Assembly: GCA_937923745.1 (NCBI GenBank)
Contig: CALDUO010000070.1
Location: forward strand, 113,958-177,957
From: an uncultured Granulosicoccaceae bacterium
GTDB taxonomy: Bacteria; Pseudomonadota; Gammaproteobacteria; Granulosicoccales; Granulosicoccaceae
DNA length: 64,000 bases
Direction of reading: 5' to 3'
Part shown: piece by piece, positions 1-8,097 of the stretch
Position numbering within the stretch: position 1 is the stretch's first letter
Layout: the number at the start of each line of letters is the position of its first letter
Translations under genes and position numbers: made by a program
The notes under the pieces: model-generated
What the model was told of the DNA's origin: nothing
Databases searched by the model: none
Seen by the model: only the letters and a program-made list of their open reading frames with translations

Positions 1-998
1 GTGAGTTCTGACACCGGGTGTTGCGCATGCGCAACCGCCATACCGTAGCCGGGAACTATCACTACTTCATTCGCATCGCTGAGCATTGCCGCCACTTCTG
101 CGGCTTGGATAGCAACCGCCTCACCCTGCTCTTCGCCGTCCGCAGCGCCAGCTGCTCCAGTGCTGCCGGTACCGAAGCCACCCATGATGACACTCAGGAA
201 TTTGCGGTTCATTGCCCGGCACATAATGTAACTTAGAATAGCGCCACTCGAACCAACCAGCGCACCGACAATAATGAGCAAGTCATTGGACAGCATGAAG
301 CCTGTCGCCGCTGCAGCCCAGCCCGAGTAACTGTTTAACATGGAGATCACCACCGGCATATCAGCACCGCCAATGGCCATCACCATATGGATACCAAACG
401 CGAAGGCCAACAGCGTCATCAGTACCAGGACAAACGTGCCGGTTCCCGTGCCTACGTTCAGGAACACCAATAACAACACAAAACACAGCACGCCGATACC
501 GGCATTCAATAAATGGCGATGCGGTAGCATTAATGGCTTGCTGCCGATTTTGCCATTGAGTTTTCCAAACGCAACCACTGACCCTGTGAAGGTCAGCGCA
601 CCAATCAGAATACCGAGGTAGACCTCTATATTGTGGATGGTGTGCGCAGCGCCGACCAGATGGGCATTGGGATCGAAATAACTTGAAAAACCGACCAACA
701 CAGCTGCCAGTCCGACAAAGCTGTGTAAGATCGCGACCAGTTCTGGCATTTGTGTCATTTCAACACGGCTCGCCAATACGGCACCGATACTGCCACCAAT
801 CAGCACCATCAGAATCAGCAGCACATAACTGTCGACGGCACCGCTACCGATGGTGGCAATGACTGCGATAGCCATACCGGCAATACCGTAGTAATTACCT
901 CGACGCGCAGTTTCCTGCTGGCTCAGCCCCGACAGGCTCAGAATAAACAGTATTGCAGCGACTATGTACGCTGCAGTCACAAATCCGGCATTCATCAT
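1..998 (-). CDS. pntB: NAD(P) transhydrogenase subunit beta, partial
   Basis: This is the membrane and NADP(H)-binding subunit of the proton-translocating transhydrogenase, which uses the proton gradient to drive hydride transfer from NADH to NADP+. Reading back from ATG at 998, about 332 codons are open to the left edge, so roughly the last 130 residues lie outside the window. The translation begins [20 protein letters not shown], contains a run of hydrophobic helices and then the [12 protein letters not shown] stretch that opens the NADP-binding domain of PntB. It starts 5 bases after the pntA stop, so the two are co-transcribed. A second ATG at 995 is an equally good start. Confidence 0.95.
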   Translation of the reverse strand, partial: MMNAGFVTAAYIVAAILFILSLSGLSQQETARRGNYYGIAGMAIAVIATIGSGAVDSYVLLILMVLIGGSIGAVLASRVEMTQMPELVAILHSFVGLAAVLVGFSSYFDPNAHLVGAAHTIHNIEVYLGILIGALTFTGSVVAFGKLNGKIGSKPLMLPHRHLLNAGIGVLCFVLLLVFLNVGTGTGTFVLVLMTLLAFAFGIHMVMAIGGADMPVVISMLNSYSGWAAAATGFMLSNDLLIIVGALVGSSGAILSYIMCRAMNRKFLSVIMGGFGTGSTGAAGAADGEEQGEAVAIQAAEVAAMLSDANEVVIVPGYGMAVAHAQHPVSEL

Positions 999-1003
999 CT
1001 GTC

Positions 1004-2572
1004 TTATTTCCTGAACATCTTAAGCATGCGCTGTGTGACCAAGAAGCCACCGGCGATATTGATACTGGCAATGAGAATCGCAAAGGCGGCGAGGAACCGC
1101 ACACCACCTGACGGTGACGATATCTGCAACAGCGCACCCACCACGATGATGCCACTGATCGCGTTGGTCACGCTCATCAACGGTGTATGTAATGACGGCG
1201 ATACACTCCAGATGACCTGGTACCCCACAAAGCAAGCAAGCACAAATACCGTAAAGTGACTCATGAAATCAGCCGGTGCCACGGCTCCCACCGCCAAAAT
1301 GGCGACAATGCCAACAGCCATCATAATCAGCGTAGAGCGCAATTTTGCCGCTGCGGTCATGGCTTCCTGCTCGGGGGTGACGACCGGCTCTGCCACGGCA
1401 GGCTTTTTGGCTGCAGCCGGTGCTGCACTGAGTTTGGGTGCCGGTGGTGGCCACGTGATTGCGCCCGCGTGTACGACAGTCGCGCCGCGAATGACCTCGT
1501 CTTCCATATTCACTACCGCCGTGCCGTCTTTATCAGGTGTCAGGTCGGTCAGCAGGTGGCGTAAGTTCGTGCCATACAATTGGCTGGATTGTGCCGCCAT
1601 TCGGCTCGGCAAATCGGTGTAGCCGATAAGTTTGACACCGTGATGCTCGACAATTTGGTCGCGCTGGGTCAGTTTACAGTTACCTCCCTGCTCGGCTGCC
1701 AAATCTACAATGACGCTGCCGGGCTTCATGGATTCAACCATGTCGGTGGTAATGAGCTCAGGTGCCGGTTTACCCGGAATAAGTGCGGTGGTGATGATGA
1801 TATCGACTTCGCGCGCTTGCTCACGAAACAGCGCCATTTCGGCATCGATAAATTCTTTACTCATGACTTTGGCGTAGCCGCCTTCGCCACCGCCGTCTTC
1901 TTCGAACTCAAGCTCGAGGAATTCGGCGCCCATGCTTTCCACCTGCTCTTTGACTTCGGGGCGGGTGTCGAAGGCGCGCACGATGGCACCCATACCACGA
2001 GCAGCACCGATCGCGGCGAGTCCTGCAACCCCGGCACCGATGACCATCACCTTGGCAGGCGGTACTTTACCGGCAGCGGTGATCTGTCCGGTAAAAAATC
2101 GGCCAAACTGGTTGGCTGCCTCAACCACGGCACGATAGCCGCCAATGTTAGCCATAGAACTGAGTGCGTCGAGTTTTTGCGCCCGGGATATGCGTGGCAC
2201 AGAATCCATTGCCATCACCGTGACGCCCTGAGCAGACAACCGGTTGAGCAGTTCCTCGTTTTGGCCAGGCCAGATAAAGCTGATGAGAATGGTATTGGGG
2301 GTGAGCTGTGATACTTCGTCGCCAGTCTCGGCATAATCGCCGGGGGCACGAACTTTCAGCACGATATCGGCGTTGGCCCATACTGCACGTGTGTCAGACT
2401 CTACGGTGACGCCAGCTTGACGATAGGCTTCATCACTGATGTCGGCCTGTTCACCGGCACCCGCCTCTACCACAATGCCGTACCCCAGTTTCTGCAGGTG
2501 CGTTGCGGTTTCCGGCGTCAGAGCAACACGCTTTTCGCCTGGATAGCGCTCGCAAGGGACACTAATCTGCAT
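1004..2572 (-). CDS. pntA: NAD(P) transhydrogenase subunit alpha
   Basis: NAD(H)-binding subunit of the membrane transhydrogenase. It has 522 residues, close to the single-chain E. coli PntA of about 510, so the alpha subunit is not split into PntAA and PntAB here. An N-terminal alanine-dehydrogenase-like region is followed by a Rossmann motif GAGVAG at residues 179-184, an Ala/Pro-rich linker at about 385-410, and membrane helices from about 415 to 515. The ATG at 2572 has GGAGAG upstream. It is the first gene of a pntA-pntB operon that supplies NADPH for biosynthesis. Confidence 0.96.
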   Translation of the reverse strand: MQISVPCERYPGEKRVALTPETATHLQKLGYGIVVEAGAGEQADISDEAYRQAGVTVESDTRAVWANADIVLKVRAPGDYAETGDEVSQLTPNTILISFIWPGQNEELLNRLSAQGVTVMAMDSVPRISRAQKLDALSSMANIGGYRAVVEAANQFGRFFTGQITAAGKVPPAKVMVIGAGVAGLAAIGAARGMGAIVRAFDTRPEVKEQVESMGAEFLELEFEEDGGGEGGYAKVMSKEFIDAEMALFREQAREVDIIITTALIPGKPAPELITTDMVESMKPGSVIVDLAAEQGGNCKLTQRDQIVEHHGVKLIGYTDLPSRMAAQSSQLYGTNLRHLLTDLTPDKDGTAVVNMEDEVIRGATVVHAGAITWPPPAPKLSAAPAAAKKPAVAEPVVTPEQEAMTAAAKLRSTLIMMAVGIVAILAVGAVAPADFMSHFTVFVLACFVGYQVIWSVSPSLHTPLMSVTNAISGIIVVGALLQISSPSGGVRFLAAFAILIASINIAGGFLVTQRMLKMFRK

Positions 2573-2607
2573 TCACAACTCTCCGCTTGTATCTCAAATT
2601 GAGGGGC

Positions 2608-2626
2608 CGCAGGTGCATGACCTGCG
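2608..2626 (-). promoter_or_regulatory. hairpin in the pntA leader
   Basis: A perfect 7-bp inverted repeat (CGCAGGT / ACCTGCG) with a 5-base loop lies 36-54 bases upstream of the pntA start, inside its probable 5' untranslated region. It is not followed by a T run in the pntA direction, so it is more likely a leader structure or protein site than a terminator. Its function is unknown. Confidence 0.35.
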
Positions 2627-2711
2627 TTTGTCAGGGCAATTTACTTGCTCATTGTATACCAAGTGTTAACATTCTGTAGCGTGCCAATAACCGGTTGGAC
2701 GTTGCACCAAC

Positions 2712-2747
2712 CCATGCATCAAACCATGCATCAAACCATGCACCAAG
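2712..2747. repeat. 12-bp tandem repeat, 3 copies
   Basis: Two exact copies of ccatgcatcaaa (2712-2723 and 2724-2735) are followed by a third copy with two changes (2736-2747). It lies in non-coding DNA and is one of many short tandem repeats in this window. Confidence 0.85.
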
Positions 2748-2995
2748 CCAGGCACTCAGCGGTGCTTTTGAGTATCGAGGTGGTAATTGACCACCAGATA
2801 ATGCGTGTAACAAAGTTACAGACGTTTTCAGTTGTCACACTCGTCTTAACACCATCGTGCGCGCCTTTGCGTTATAATTACGCATTGTATGGTTGCAGCG
2901 CCTCTATTCTCAGTATTGCATTGGGCTATACACAAACGCGACAACTGAGACGCGACAACTGACACCTAACGTCACACCCAGACAGGAGACATACT

Positions 2996-3103
2996 ATGTG
3001 GTTTGTAACTTTGGTATTACTCGGCATTTCAGTTTTTTTAGTGCTGTCTGCACTGAAAGAAAAAGAGATGGTAGAGGCTGAAGAGAAACGGCAGTACAAA
3101 TAA
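2996..3103 (+). CDS. 35-residue single-helix membrane microprotein
   Basis: An ATG at 2996 is preceded 7 bases upstream by AGGAG (2984-2988), one of the clearest ribosome sites in the window. The 35-codon frame ends in TAA. Residues 2-20 form one hydrophobic segment (WFVTLVLLGISVFLVLSAL), followed by a charged Lys/Glu-rich tail that ends QYK, so an N-out or N-in single-pass inner-membrane peptide is expected. The length and the MW start recall small subunits of respiratory oxidases such as CydX, but I see no specific match and no oxidase gene nearby. Function is not recognised. Confidence 0.6.
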   Translation: MWFVTLVLLGISVFLVLSALKEKEMVEAEEKRQYK

Positions 3104-3818
3104 AGACCCTGTTGACCTGCTTGTTAAGTTGCTCAACCAGCTGCGTAACCAACTGCTTAACAGGCCGCACTGCCAAGCCCGCACTGCCAAGCCCGTCTTG
3201 CCAAGCAAGCATTGCCAAGCCCGCTAGACAAGCCCATTGGCCGAGCCTCCTTGCCAAACACAGGTAAGGCGGCGGCAAGCCCTTGTTAACCCATTGGCTA
3301 TGTCATCTTGTTGATGTATGGATGCTCATGGTATAGCCATAAACATGCGGCGGTCTTTGCATACCCACACCAGTCTGTGCAGGCGTGGCGTTTCCCGGTT
3401 TAATTGTCGGGTACACACAGACCGTTAAACAATCGGGTTAAACAATCGGGTTAAACGGGCGGGTTAAACAATCGGGTTAAACAGGCAGGTTATTCAGGCG
3501 GGTTAATCAGGTGATCGGATGATGGTGCTCGCGGCACCACTCACAGGCTGTTGGCAATGGGTGCACGGCCTATGTTCAATTTGTAGCAGCGCAAGTGTTG
3601 ATCACTAAATTTTTGATCACTGATTGATGATCACGGTAACACTGGCAAGTAAAATACCGCCAGATGTGTGACTACCAACTAAGTACTGGCATCTAAGTAC
3701 AGCATCCAAGTACCAGCACCTGAGTTCCGGTATCCAAGTAACGGTATCCGGGTAACGACATCAGGCTGTCTGACAGTCGTGATTCCTGCCCTCACGTGAC
3801 ACCGCAGGCACTGACAAA
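3104..3818. other. gene-free region rich in degenerate short repeats
   Basis: No gene with coding character is visible in these 715 bases. Several degenerate tandem arrays are: gcactgccaagccc twice at 3167-3194 followed by variants, a six-copy 13-mer at 3431-3508, clustered gatcac words near 3600-3640, and a decayed 13- to 15-mer with aagta/tatcc words at about 3681-3770. The region separates the small + strand gene from the end of the - strand operon. Confidence 0.6.
3431..3508. repeat. 13-bp tandem repeat, 6 copies
   Basis: The unit is aatcgggttaaac. Copies at 3431, 3444 and 3470 are exact; those at 3457, 3483 and 3496 are diverged but keep the 13-base phase. A half copy precedes 3431. It is non-coding, and a 13-base unit would not be tolerated in a reading frame. 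Confidence 0.9.
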
Positions 3819-6800
3819 TCAATGGTTCGTCAATGTGTGTAACACGGCAGTCTCCTGAAGCACACGATCGAGTGTGGTGGTCAGTTGCTCGGCATCATCA
3901 CACCCAAACGTCAGCGGCGGCCTTATTTTCAGCACGTTATCAAACGGACCGTCGGTGCCGATCAGTATCTGTAGCTGGCGTAGTCGCTCGGCAACGTACG
4001 CGGCAGCGGCTGTTGCAGGCTCTCGGGTATCACGGTGACGGACCAGCTCAACACCGATAAACAGTCCTCTGCCGCGCACATCACCGATAATCTCATGACG
4101 CTCCATAAGAGTGTTCAGCTGCTGTAGCAACACGTCGCCGGTATGTGCCGCGTTGTCCGGTAATGCTTCACGGTCAATAATGTTGAGCACCTCAAGCCCG
4201 GTTGCACAGGCAAGCGTGCTGCCCCCAAAGGTCGAAAAGAACTCCATACCGGTGACAAACTGCTCGGCAATTGCCGGTGTGGTGATTACCGCACCCATGG
4301 GATAGCCGTTACCTAACGGTTTGCCCAATACGACAATATCCGGCACCACCTGCTGAGATTCAAACCCCCAAAAATCGTGGCCCAGCCGACCTAACCCGGT
4401 CTGCACCTCATCGGCAATACACACACCACCAGCCGCCCGAACTGCATCATACACACCTGCAAGATAATCTCGTGGCAGCTGAATCTGACCACCTACACTG
4501 GGCCAGGTCTCGGCAATAAACCCACACAACGGTCGTCCGGTATCCTGCAGGTTTTTTATCGCCGTTTTAACATCAGAGACGTATGGTGCACCATGCCCAG
4601 CGGCATCATCACGGTATTTGCCACGATATCGATCCGGCACATCCAGCACGTGTACCCAATCCGGCTGGCCCATCCCACCGCTACCGGCAAATTTATAATG
4701 ACTGATATCGATCGTGGTTGTGGTGTGTCCATGATAACCGGTGGCCATGACCAACAGATCTTTGGCACCGGTCGCTGCACGTGCCAAACGCAGGGCGACC
4801 TCATTGGCCTCCGAACCTGACGCAGTAAACAAACACACCGATAACGGCTCGGGCAACCGGCTGACCAACGCATCGGCGTAATCGAGTTGCACGGTTTGCA
4901 GGTAACGGGTGTTGGTATTCACACGCGTCATCTGTCGGCTTGTTACCTCAACCAACGCAGGGTGAGCATGACCAACATGCGGCACGTTGTTATACGCATC
5001 GAGGTAAGGCCTGCCATCAGTATCAAACAAAAAATGCCGATATCCTCTTGCCACTGCCACCGGTTGACGATACGACAACTTCAGATTACGTGGAAAACGA
5101 GCTGCCCGCCTCGACAGGCTCTGCGCCTGCGGCACCCGCTCTGTCTGCACACGCCGACCTTCAACTGTGTAATGCTCAAGACCCAATAACACAGATGGAT
5201 CGGGGCACCACTGCAGTTTGACCTCTCGCAGATCCGGATCAGCGACACCATCGATATCACACCCCTTACCGAACGTATGTAACGCTAACTGCAAGTGCAG
5301 ATGTGGTGGCCATCCACCGTTTTCATGACGCTCACCGAGTAACGCGAACGTCTCTCCCGCCTTGAGTTGCGCGCCGGGTGTTAACGCCAGCGCCGATGAT
5401 TTGGCAAGATGACCGTACAACGTATAAAAAAGTTGCCCCTGTGGTGTTTGATGTTCAAGCACCACAACACCGCCGTAATCCAACGGGCTCGCACGATAAT
5501 CTACGGCATGGACAACGGCATCTATTGGCGAACACACGGGCGTTTGTGCCGGTGCAAAAAGATCGACGCCCAAATGCAGCGTCCGACGTCGGCTGGCACG
5601 ATGCGCTTGATCACGAAAATCACGATGGGTGTAGATGAGTCGCGGTTCTGCATAACGTCCGATAGCAGGCTCACCTGCCGTCTGTGCTTCCACCCATTGA
5701 TCAAAGGCTGCGATATCCATTGTAAAAGGATCACGTGGTATCTCGCTCCCTTGCGCAGAGAGGTCAAGGATGGGCGCTTGCGCAAACGCCAACGCGATCA
5801 CCGGTTTGAAGTGATCGCGGTTGGCGCTTAACCAATTCATCACCGAATCGCTACCATTGACAGCGGGCAAACCACACGCCACACGGCAGTACAATGCTGC
5901 TTCTGCAGCATGTATGTCATGAATACGAGACAAGCATGACCAGACCGGTTGCTCTGATATCGTCACATAAGGATCATCAGGCTTTTGCCGCTTCATGATC
6001 GCAGCGTTAACCGCGCTGACACACAAGCGCATTTTCAGGCACGGCCAGAGTAAATCGATATCAGCCTCGGTCAGCGGATGATACGCATGCACACCTTTTA
6101 CCAACGCCGCTAATGCTTCCAGTGGTTTCGCCTGTCCTAAAATCAGGTAAGCACCGGCAATAGCAAGCTCGCAGACCAGTGGCCCACGTGTCGTATCACC
6201 GAAGTCGAACACGCCGGTAACCTTTGCGGTAGTGTGACCAGCCGCGTCACCGGCCACGTGACCGGTAGCGTCACCGGTCGCGCTGGGCGATAACGCGATA
6301 TCGCTGTGTACCAACAGGTTGTAGTCGTTCAGATCATTGTGCAACGTCGTGACCGGGCGTTGCCGTAATGCCGGTAACACCTGGTGTTGCCAGTGAGTTA
6401 ATTCGTGTTCGATCAACGCCCGTTTATCAGGGTCTGTAACCGCGGCGAGCTCATCATGAATCCACGCGGCTTGTATCAGATCCCATTTCAAATCGCGGGC
6501 TAACGTTGGGTGATCAAATGCCGCCAACGCGACTGCCAGTTGTCCGACCTGTTCACCGACCGACTGAATCAGCGATAGCGATTGCGGTAACGTGTGCGCG
6601 TACAGTGTCCCCGGTAACCACGTCAGCAACCATATCAGTCGGGCTTCGCCGTTGTGGTCCACAACTCGCTGATAGTAAGCACCGGAGACTGTCGGAATAA
6701 CATCGGGCACCGGTACAGTGCTGTGTGCCCGAACGTGACGCAGCATCGACACTTGCAATTCAACGAATGACTCTGTGCAACCCGGGCGCATAACTTTGAG

Positions 6801-6947
6801 TATGGCTGTGGGTACGTTATTAACGAGCACCTGGAAATTTTCATCGTATTCACCGTCCAAACGACGCAGACTTGCGTCGTGGCCATAATCACGGTGCAGC
6901 ACCTGACACCAATGGTGTATCGCTGTGTGCCCTTTATCGGTACTCAA
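3819..6947 (-). CDS. kinase / M23 peptidase / class III aminotransferase fusion
   Basis: A 1042-residue three-domain protein. Residues 1-360 are an aminoglycoside-phosphotransferase-fold kinase with HNDLNDYN at 203-210 and DFGD at 248-251. Residues about 440-575 are an M23 (LytM-type) metallopeptidase domain with intact zinc motifs: HLGVD (H458, D462), YGH at 511-513 and HLH at 549-551. Residues about 615-1042 are a class III PLP aminotransferase fold with DEVQ (D846) and the PLP lysine K876 in VLGKPLGNG. The kinase resembles hydroxylysine/choline-type kinases and the C-terminal part resembles the AGXT2L phospholyases, so phosphorylation followed by PLP-dependent elimination of an amino alcohol is a reasonable inference. 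The start is TTG at 6947: an in-frame stop lies two codons upstream, GGGGGAG sits 7 bases before it, and it overlaps the epimerase stop by 3 bases (TTGA). An Ala/Gly-rich repeat interrupts the kinase at 222-243. Confidence 0.85.
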   Translation of the reverse strand: MSTDKGHTAIHHWCQVLHRDYGHDASLRRLDGEYDENFQVLVNNVPTAILKVMRPGCTESFVELQVSMLRHVRAHSTVPVPDVIPTVSGAYYQRVVDHNGEARLIWLLTWLPGTLYAHTLPQSLSLIQSVGEQVGQLAVALAAFDHPTLARDLKWDLIQAAWIHDELAAVTDPDKRALIEHELTHWQHQVLPALRQRPVTTLHNDLNDYNLLVHSDIALSPSATGDATGHVAGDAAGHTTAKVTGVFDFGDTTRGPLVCELAIAGAYLILGQAKPLEALAALVKGVHAYHPLTEADIDLLWPCLKMRLCVSAVNAAIMKRQKPDDPYVTISEQPVWSCLSRIHDIHAAEAALYCRVACGLPAVNGSDSVMNWLSANRDHFKPVIALAFAQAPILDLSAQGSEIPRDPFTMDIAAFDQWVEAQTAGEPAIGRYAEPRLIYTHRDFRDQAHRASRRRTLHLGVDLFAPAQTPVCSPIDAVVHAVDYRASPLDYGGVVVLEHQTPQGQLFYTLYGHLAKSSALALTPGAQLKAGETFALLGERHENGGWPPHLHLQLALHTFGKGCDIDGVADPDLREVKLQWCPDPSVLLGLEHYTVEGRRVQTERVPQAQSLSRRAARFPRNLKLSYRQPVAVARGYRHFLFDTDGRPYLDAYNNVPHVGHAHPALVEVTSRQMTRVNTNTRYLQTVQLDYADALVSRLPEPLSVCLFTASGSEANEVALRLARAATGAKDLLVMATGYHGHTTTTIDISHYKFAGSGGMGQPDWVHVLDVPDRYRGKYRDDAAGHGAPYVSDVKTAIKNLQDTGRPLCGFIAETWPSVGGQIQLPRDYLAGVYDAVRAAGGVCIADEVQTGLGRLGHDFWGFESQQVVPDIVVLGKPLGNGYPMGAVITTPAIAEQFVTGMEFFSTFGGSTLACATGLEVLNIIDREALPDNAAHTGDVLLQQLNTLMERHEIIGDVRGRGLFIGVELVRHRDTREPATAAAAYVAERLRQLQILIGTDGPFDNVLKIRPPLTFGCDDAEQLTTTLDRVLQETAVLHTLTNH
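6232..6279 (-). repeat. 12-bp in-frame repeat in the kinase domain
   Basis: Four degenerate 12-base units (consensus near gcgtcaccggtc) encode an Ala/Gly/Asp/Thr/Val/His-rich stretch between HNDLNDYN and DFGD. That is an insertion in a surface loop of the kinase fold. The unit is a multiple of three, so the frame survives copy-number change. Confidence 0.7.
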
Positions 6948-8062
6948 TGCTCACTCCCCCACAAACCCGCTGTCGGTAACGTCAGTGCAGCGCCATCCAC
7001 TTGCAAAGGCACCGTTCGGTCTTCTGCCAGTAACAGTGATGCATCAAGATCAATAAACTTGGCGGCATGCGTTAATAACATGGCTGGTGCCAACCCCAAC
7101 GACGACGCCACCATACACCCGATCATGATGTCAAAACCCTGCACTCGCGCCTCGTGTTCAAGCGCCATCGCCGCCGTTAAACCACCGGCTTTATCGAGTT
7201 TGATATTCACCACCGAGTATTTACCGTGCAATGAAGCAAGGTTGTCGCGGCCATGAAACGATTCATCAGCACACAGTGCAATGGGTTGGGGTAATTCTGC
7301 CAATACGTCATCTTCTGACGCCGGAAACGGCTGCTCTATCAGGGTGATGTTCGCTTCTGTCATCACCGGTAACAGCGCAAGGTACTGCTCAACCGTCCAC
7401 CCCTCATTAGCGTCAATCATCAATGTCGCATGAGGCACTGCCTGACGCACAGCGCGTATACGCGCAGCATCACTGGCCGCATCACTGGCCGCATCACTGG
7501 CCGCGTCTTTAGTTGCGCCGAGTTTGAGTTTGAGTTGTCGGAAAATTGATTTTTTACGGGCACGATCGGCCATGACCTCAGGCGTCTCCAGCGAAATGGT
7601 ATACGCGGTGTGAATTGCCTTGGGCGGCGGGCATTCGCATAAGGTCCAAACCGGACAACCGGCTTGTTTTGCGCGCAGATCCCACAGTGCACAGTCAACG
7701 GCATTACGGGCAGCTCCAGCCGGCATCAGTGATTGCAGCGACTGACCATTCAGGTGTGCAGACAACGCTGGTTCGACCGCACGAATGGCCTCGATAACAG
7801 ATGTGACTGACTCACCGTAGCGTGCATAAGGCACGCACTCACCCCGTCCCACATGTTGCCCGTCAGTGAGTGTTACCGTGACCACCGTCGCGACATCCTT
7901 TGAGCCGCGTGACAATGAAAAACGTGTGGCCAACGCAAAGGCATCAACCGACACTGAAAGCGTAAATTGTTTCAATCGCAATGTGTCTTGTGTGTGTTTG
8001 TCGGATTCGATGCCGGTCTTGCCACCGCGCATTTGGCCACCGCGCATTTGGCCAGAACGCAT
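6944..8062 (-). CDS. dipeptide epimerase (enolase superfamily)
   Basis: A member of the muconate-lactonizing / L-Ala-D/L-Glu epimerase branch of the enolase superfamily, which inverts the alpha carbon of a dipeptide's C-terminal residue, typically for murein peptide reuse. The acid/base pair is present: KLK (K178, K180) and K288 in NIKLDKAGG. Metal ligands are D218 (IDANEG), E243 (IEQP) and D266 (ADES). The DLD at 338-340 matches the DxD that binds the dipeptide amino group. An insertion of AASD units at 187-200 comes from a 12-bp DNA repeat. The N terminus before about residue 30 is itself a repeat product (MRSGQMRGGQMRGG) without a ribosome site, so the true start may be later. It lies upstream of the fusion gene in one operon, and the M23 domain there supports a peptidoglycan-peptide role. 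Confidence 0.85.
   Translation of the reverse strand: MRSGQMRGGQMRGGKTGIESDKHTQDTLRLKQFTLSVSVDAFALATRFSLSRGSKDVATVVTVTLTDGQHVGRGECVPYARYGESVTSVIEAIRAVEPALSAHLNGQSLQSLMPAGAARNAVDCALWDLRAKQAGCPVWTLCECPPPKAIHTAYTISLETPEVMADRARKKSIFRQLKLKLGATKDAASDAASDAASDAARIRAVRQAVPHATLMIDANEGWTVEQYLALLPVMTEANITLIEQPFPASEDDVLAELPQPIALCADESFHGRDNLASLHGKYSVVNIKLDKAGGLTAAMALEHEARVQGFDIMIGCMVASSLGLAPAMLLTHAAKFIDLDASLLLAEDRTVPLQVDGAALTLPTAGLWGSEH
7467..7502 (-). repeat. 12-bp tandem repeat, 3 exact copies, in the epimerase gene
   Basis: gcatcactggcc occurs three times without a mismatch (7467, 7479, 7491) and encodes repeated AASD just after the catalytic KLK strand. Perfect copies suggest recent expansion and possible length variation between strains. 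Confidence 0.9.
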
Positions 8063-8065
8063 TTA
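8021..8065 (-). repeat. 15-bp tandem repeat at the epimerase 5' end
   Basis: gccaccgcgcatttg at 8021 and 8036 are identical, and a third copy at 8051 is diverged. Read as coding, it yields MRSGQMRGGQ, three possible start methionines in one array. Expansion could therefore move or multiply the start codon of the epimerase. Confidence 0.8.
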
Positions 8066-8097
8066 ATATGTACCGATCTGGGCAGGGGCATTGTCAC

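Larger units (their letters stand above)
2573..2995. other. intergenic region between pntA and the microprotein gene
   Basis: This holds the divergent control region of pntAB (-) and the small gene at 2996 (+). It contains a three-copy 12-bp repeat at 2712-2747 and a TATAAT-like box near 2874, about 120 bases before the small gene. No convincing -35 element accompanies the box. I see no other gene. Confidence 0.4.

Noticed and set aside
1256..2311. Long + strand frames opposite pntA
   Set aside because: They are antisense shadows of the well-supported pntA gene, with no family match.
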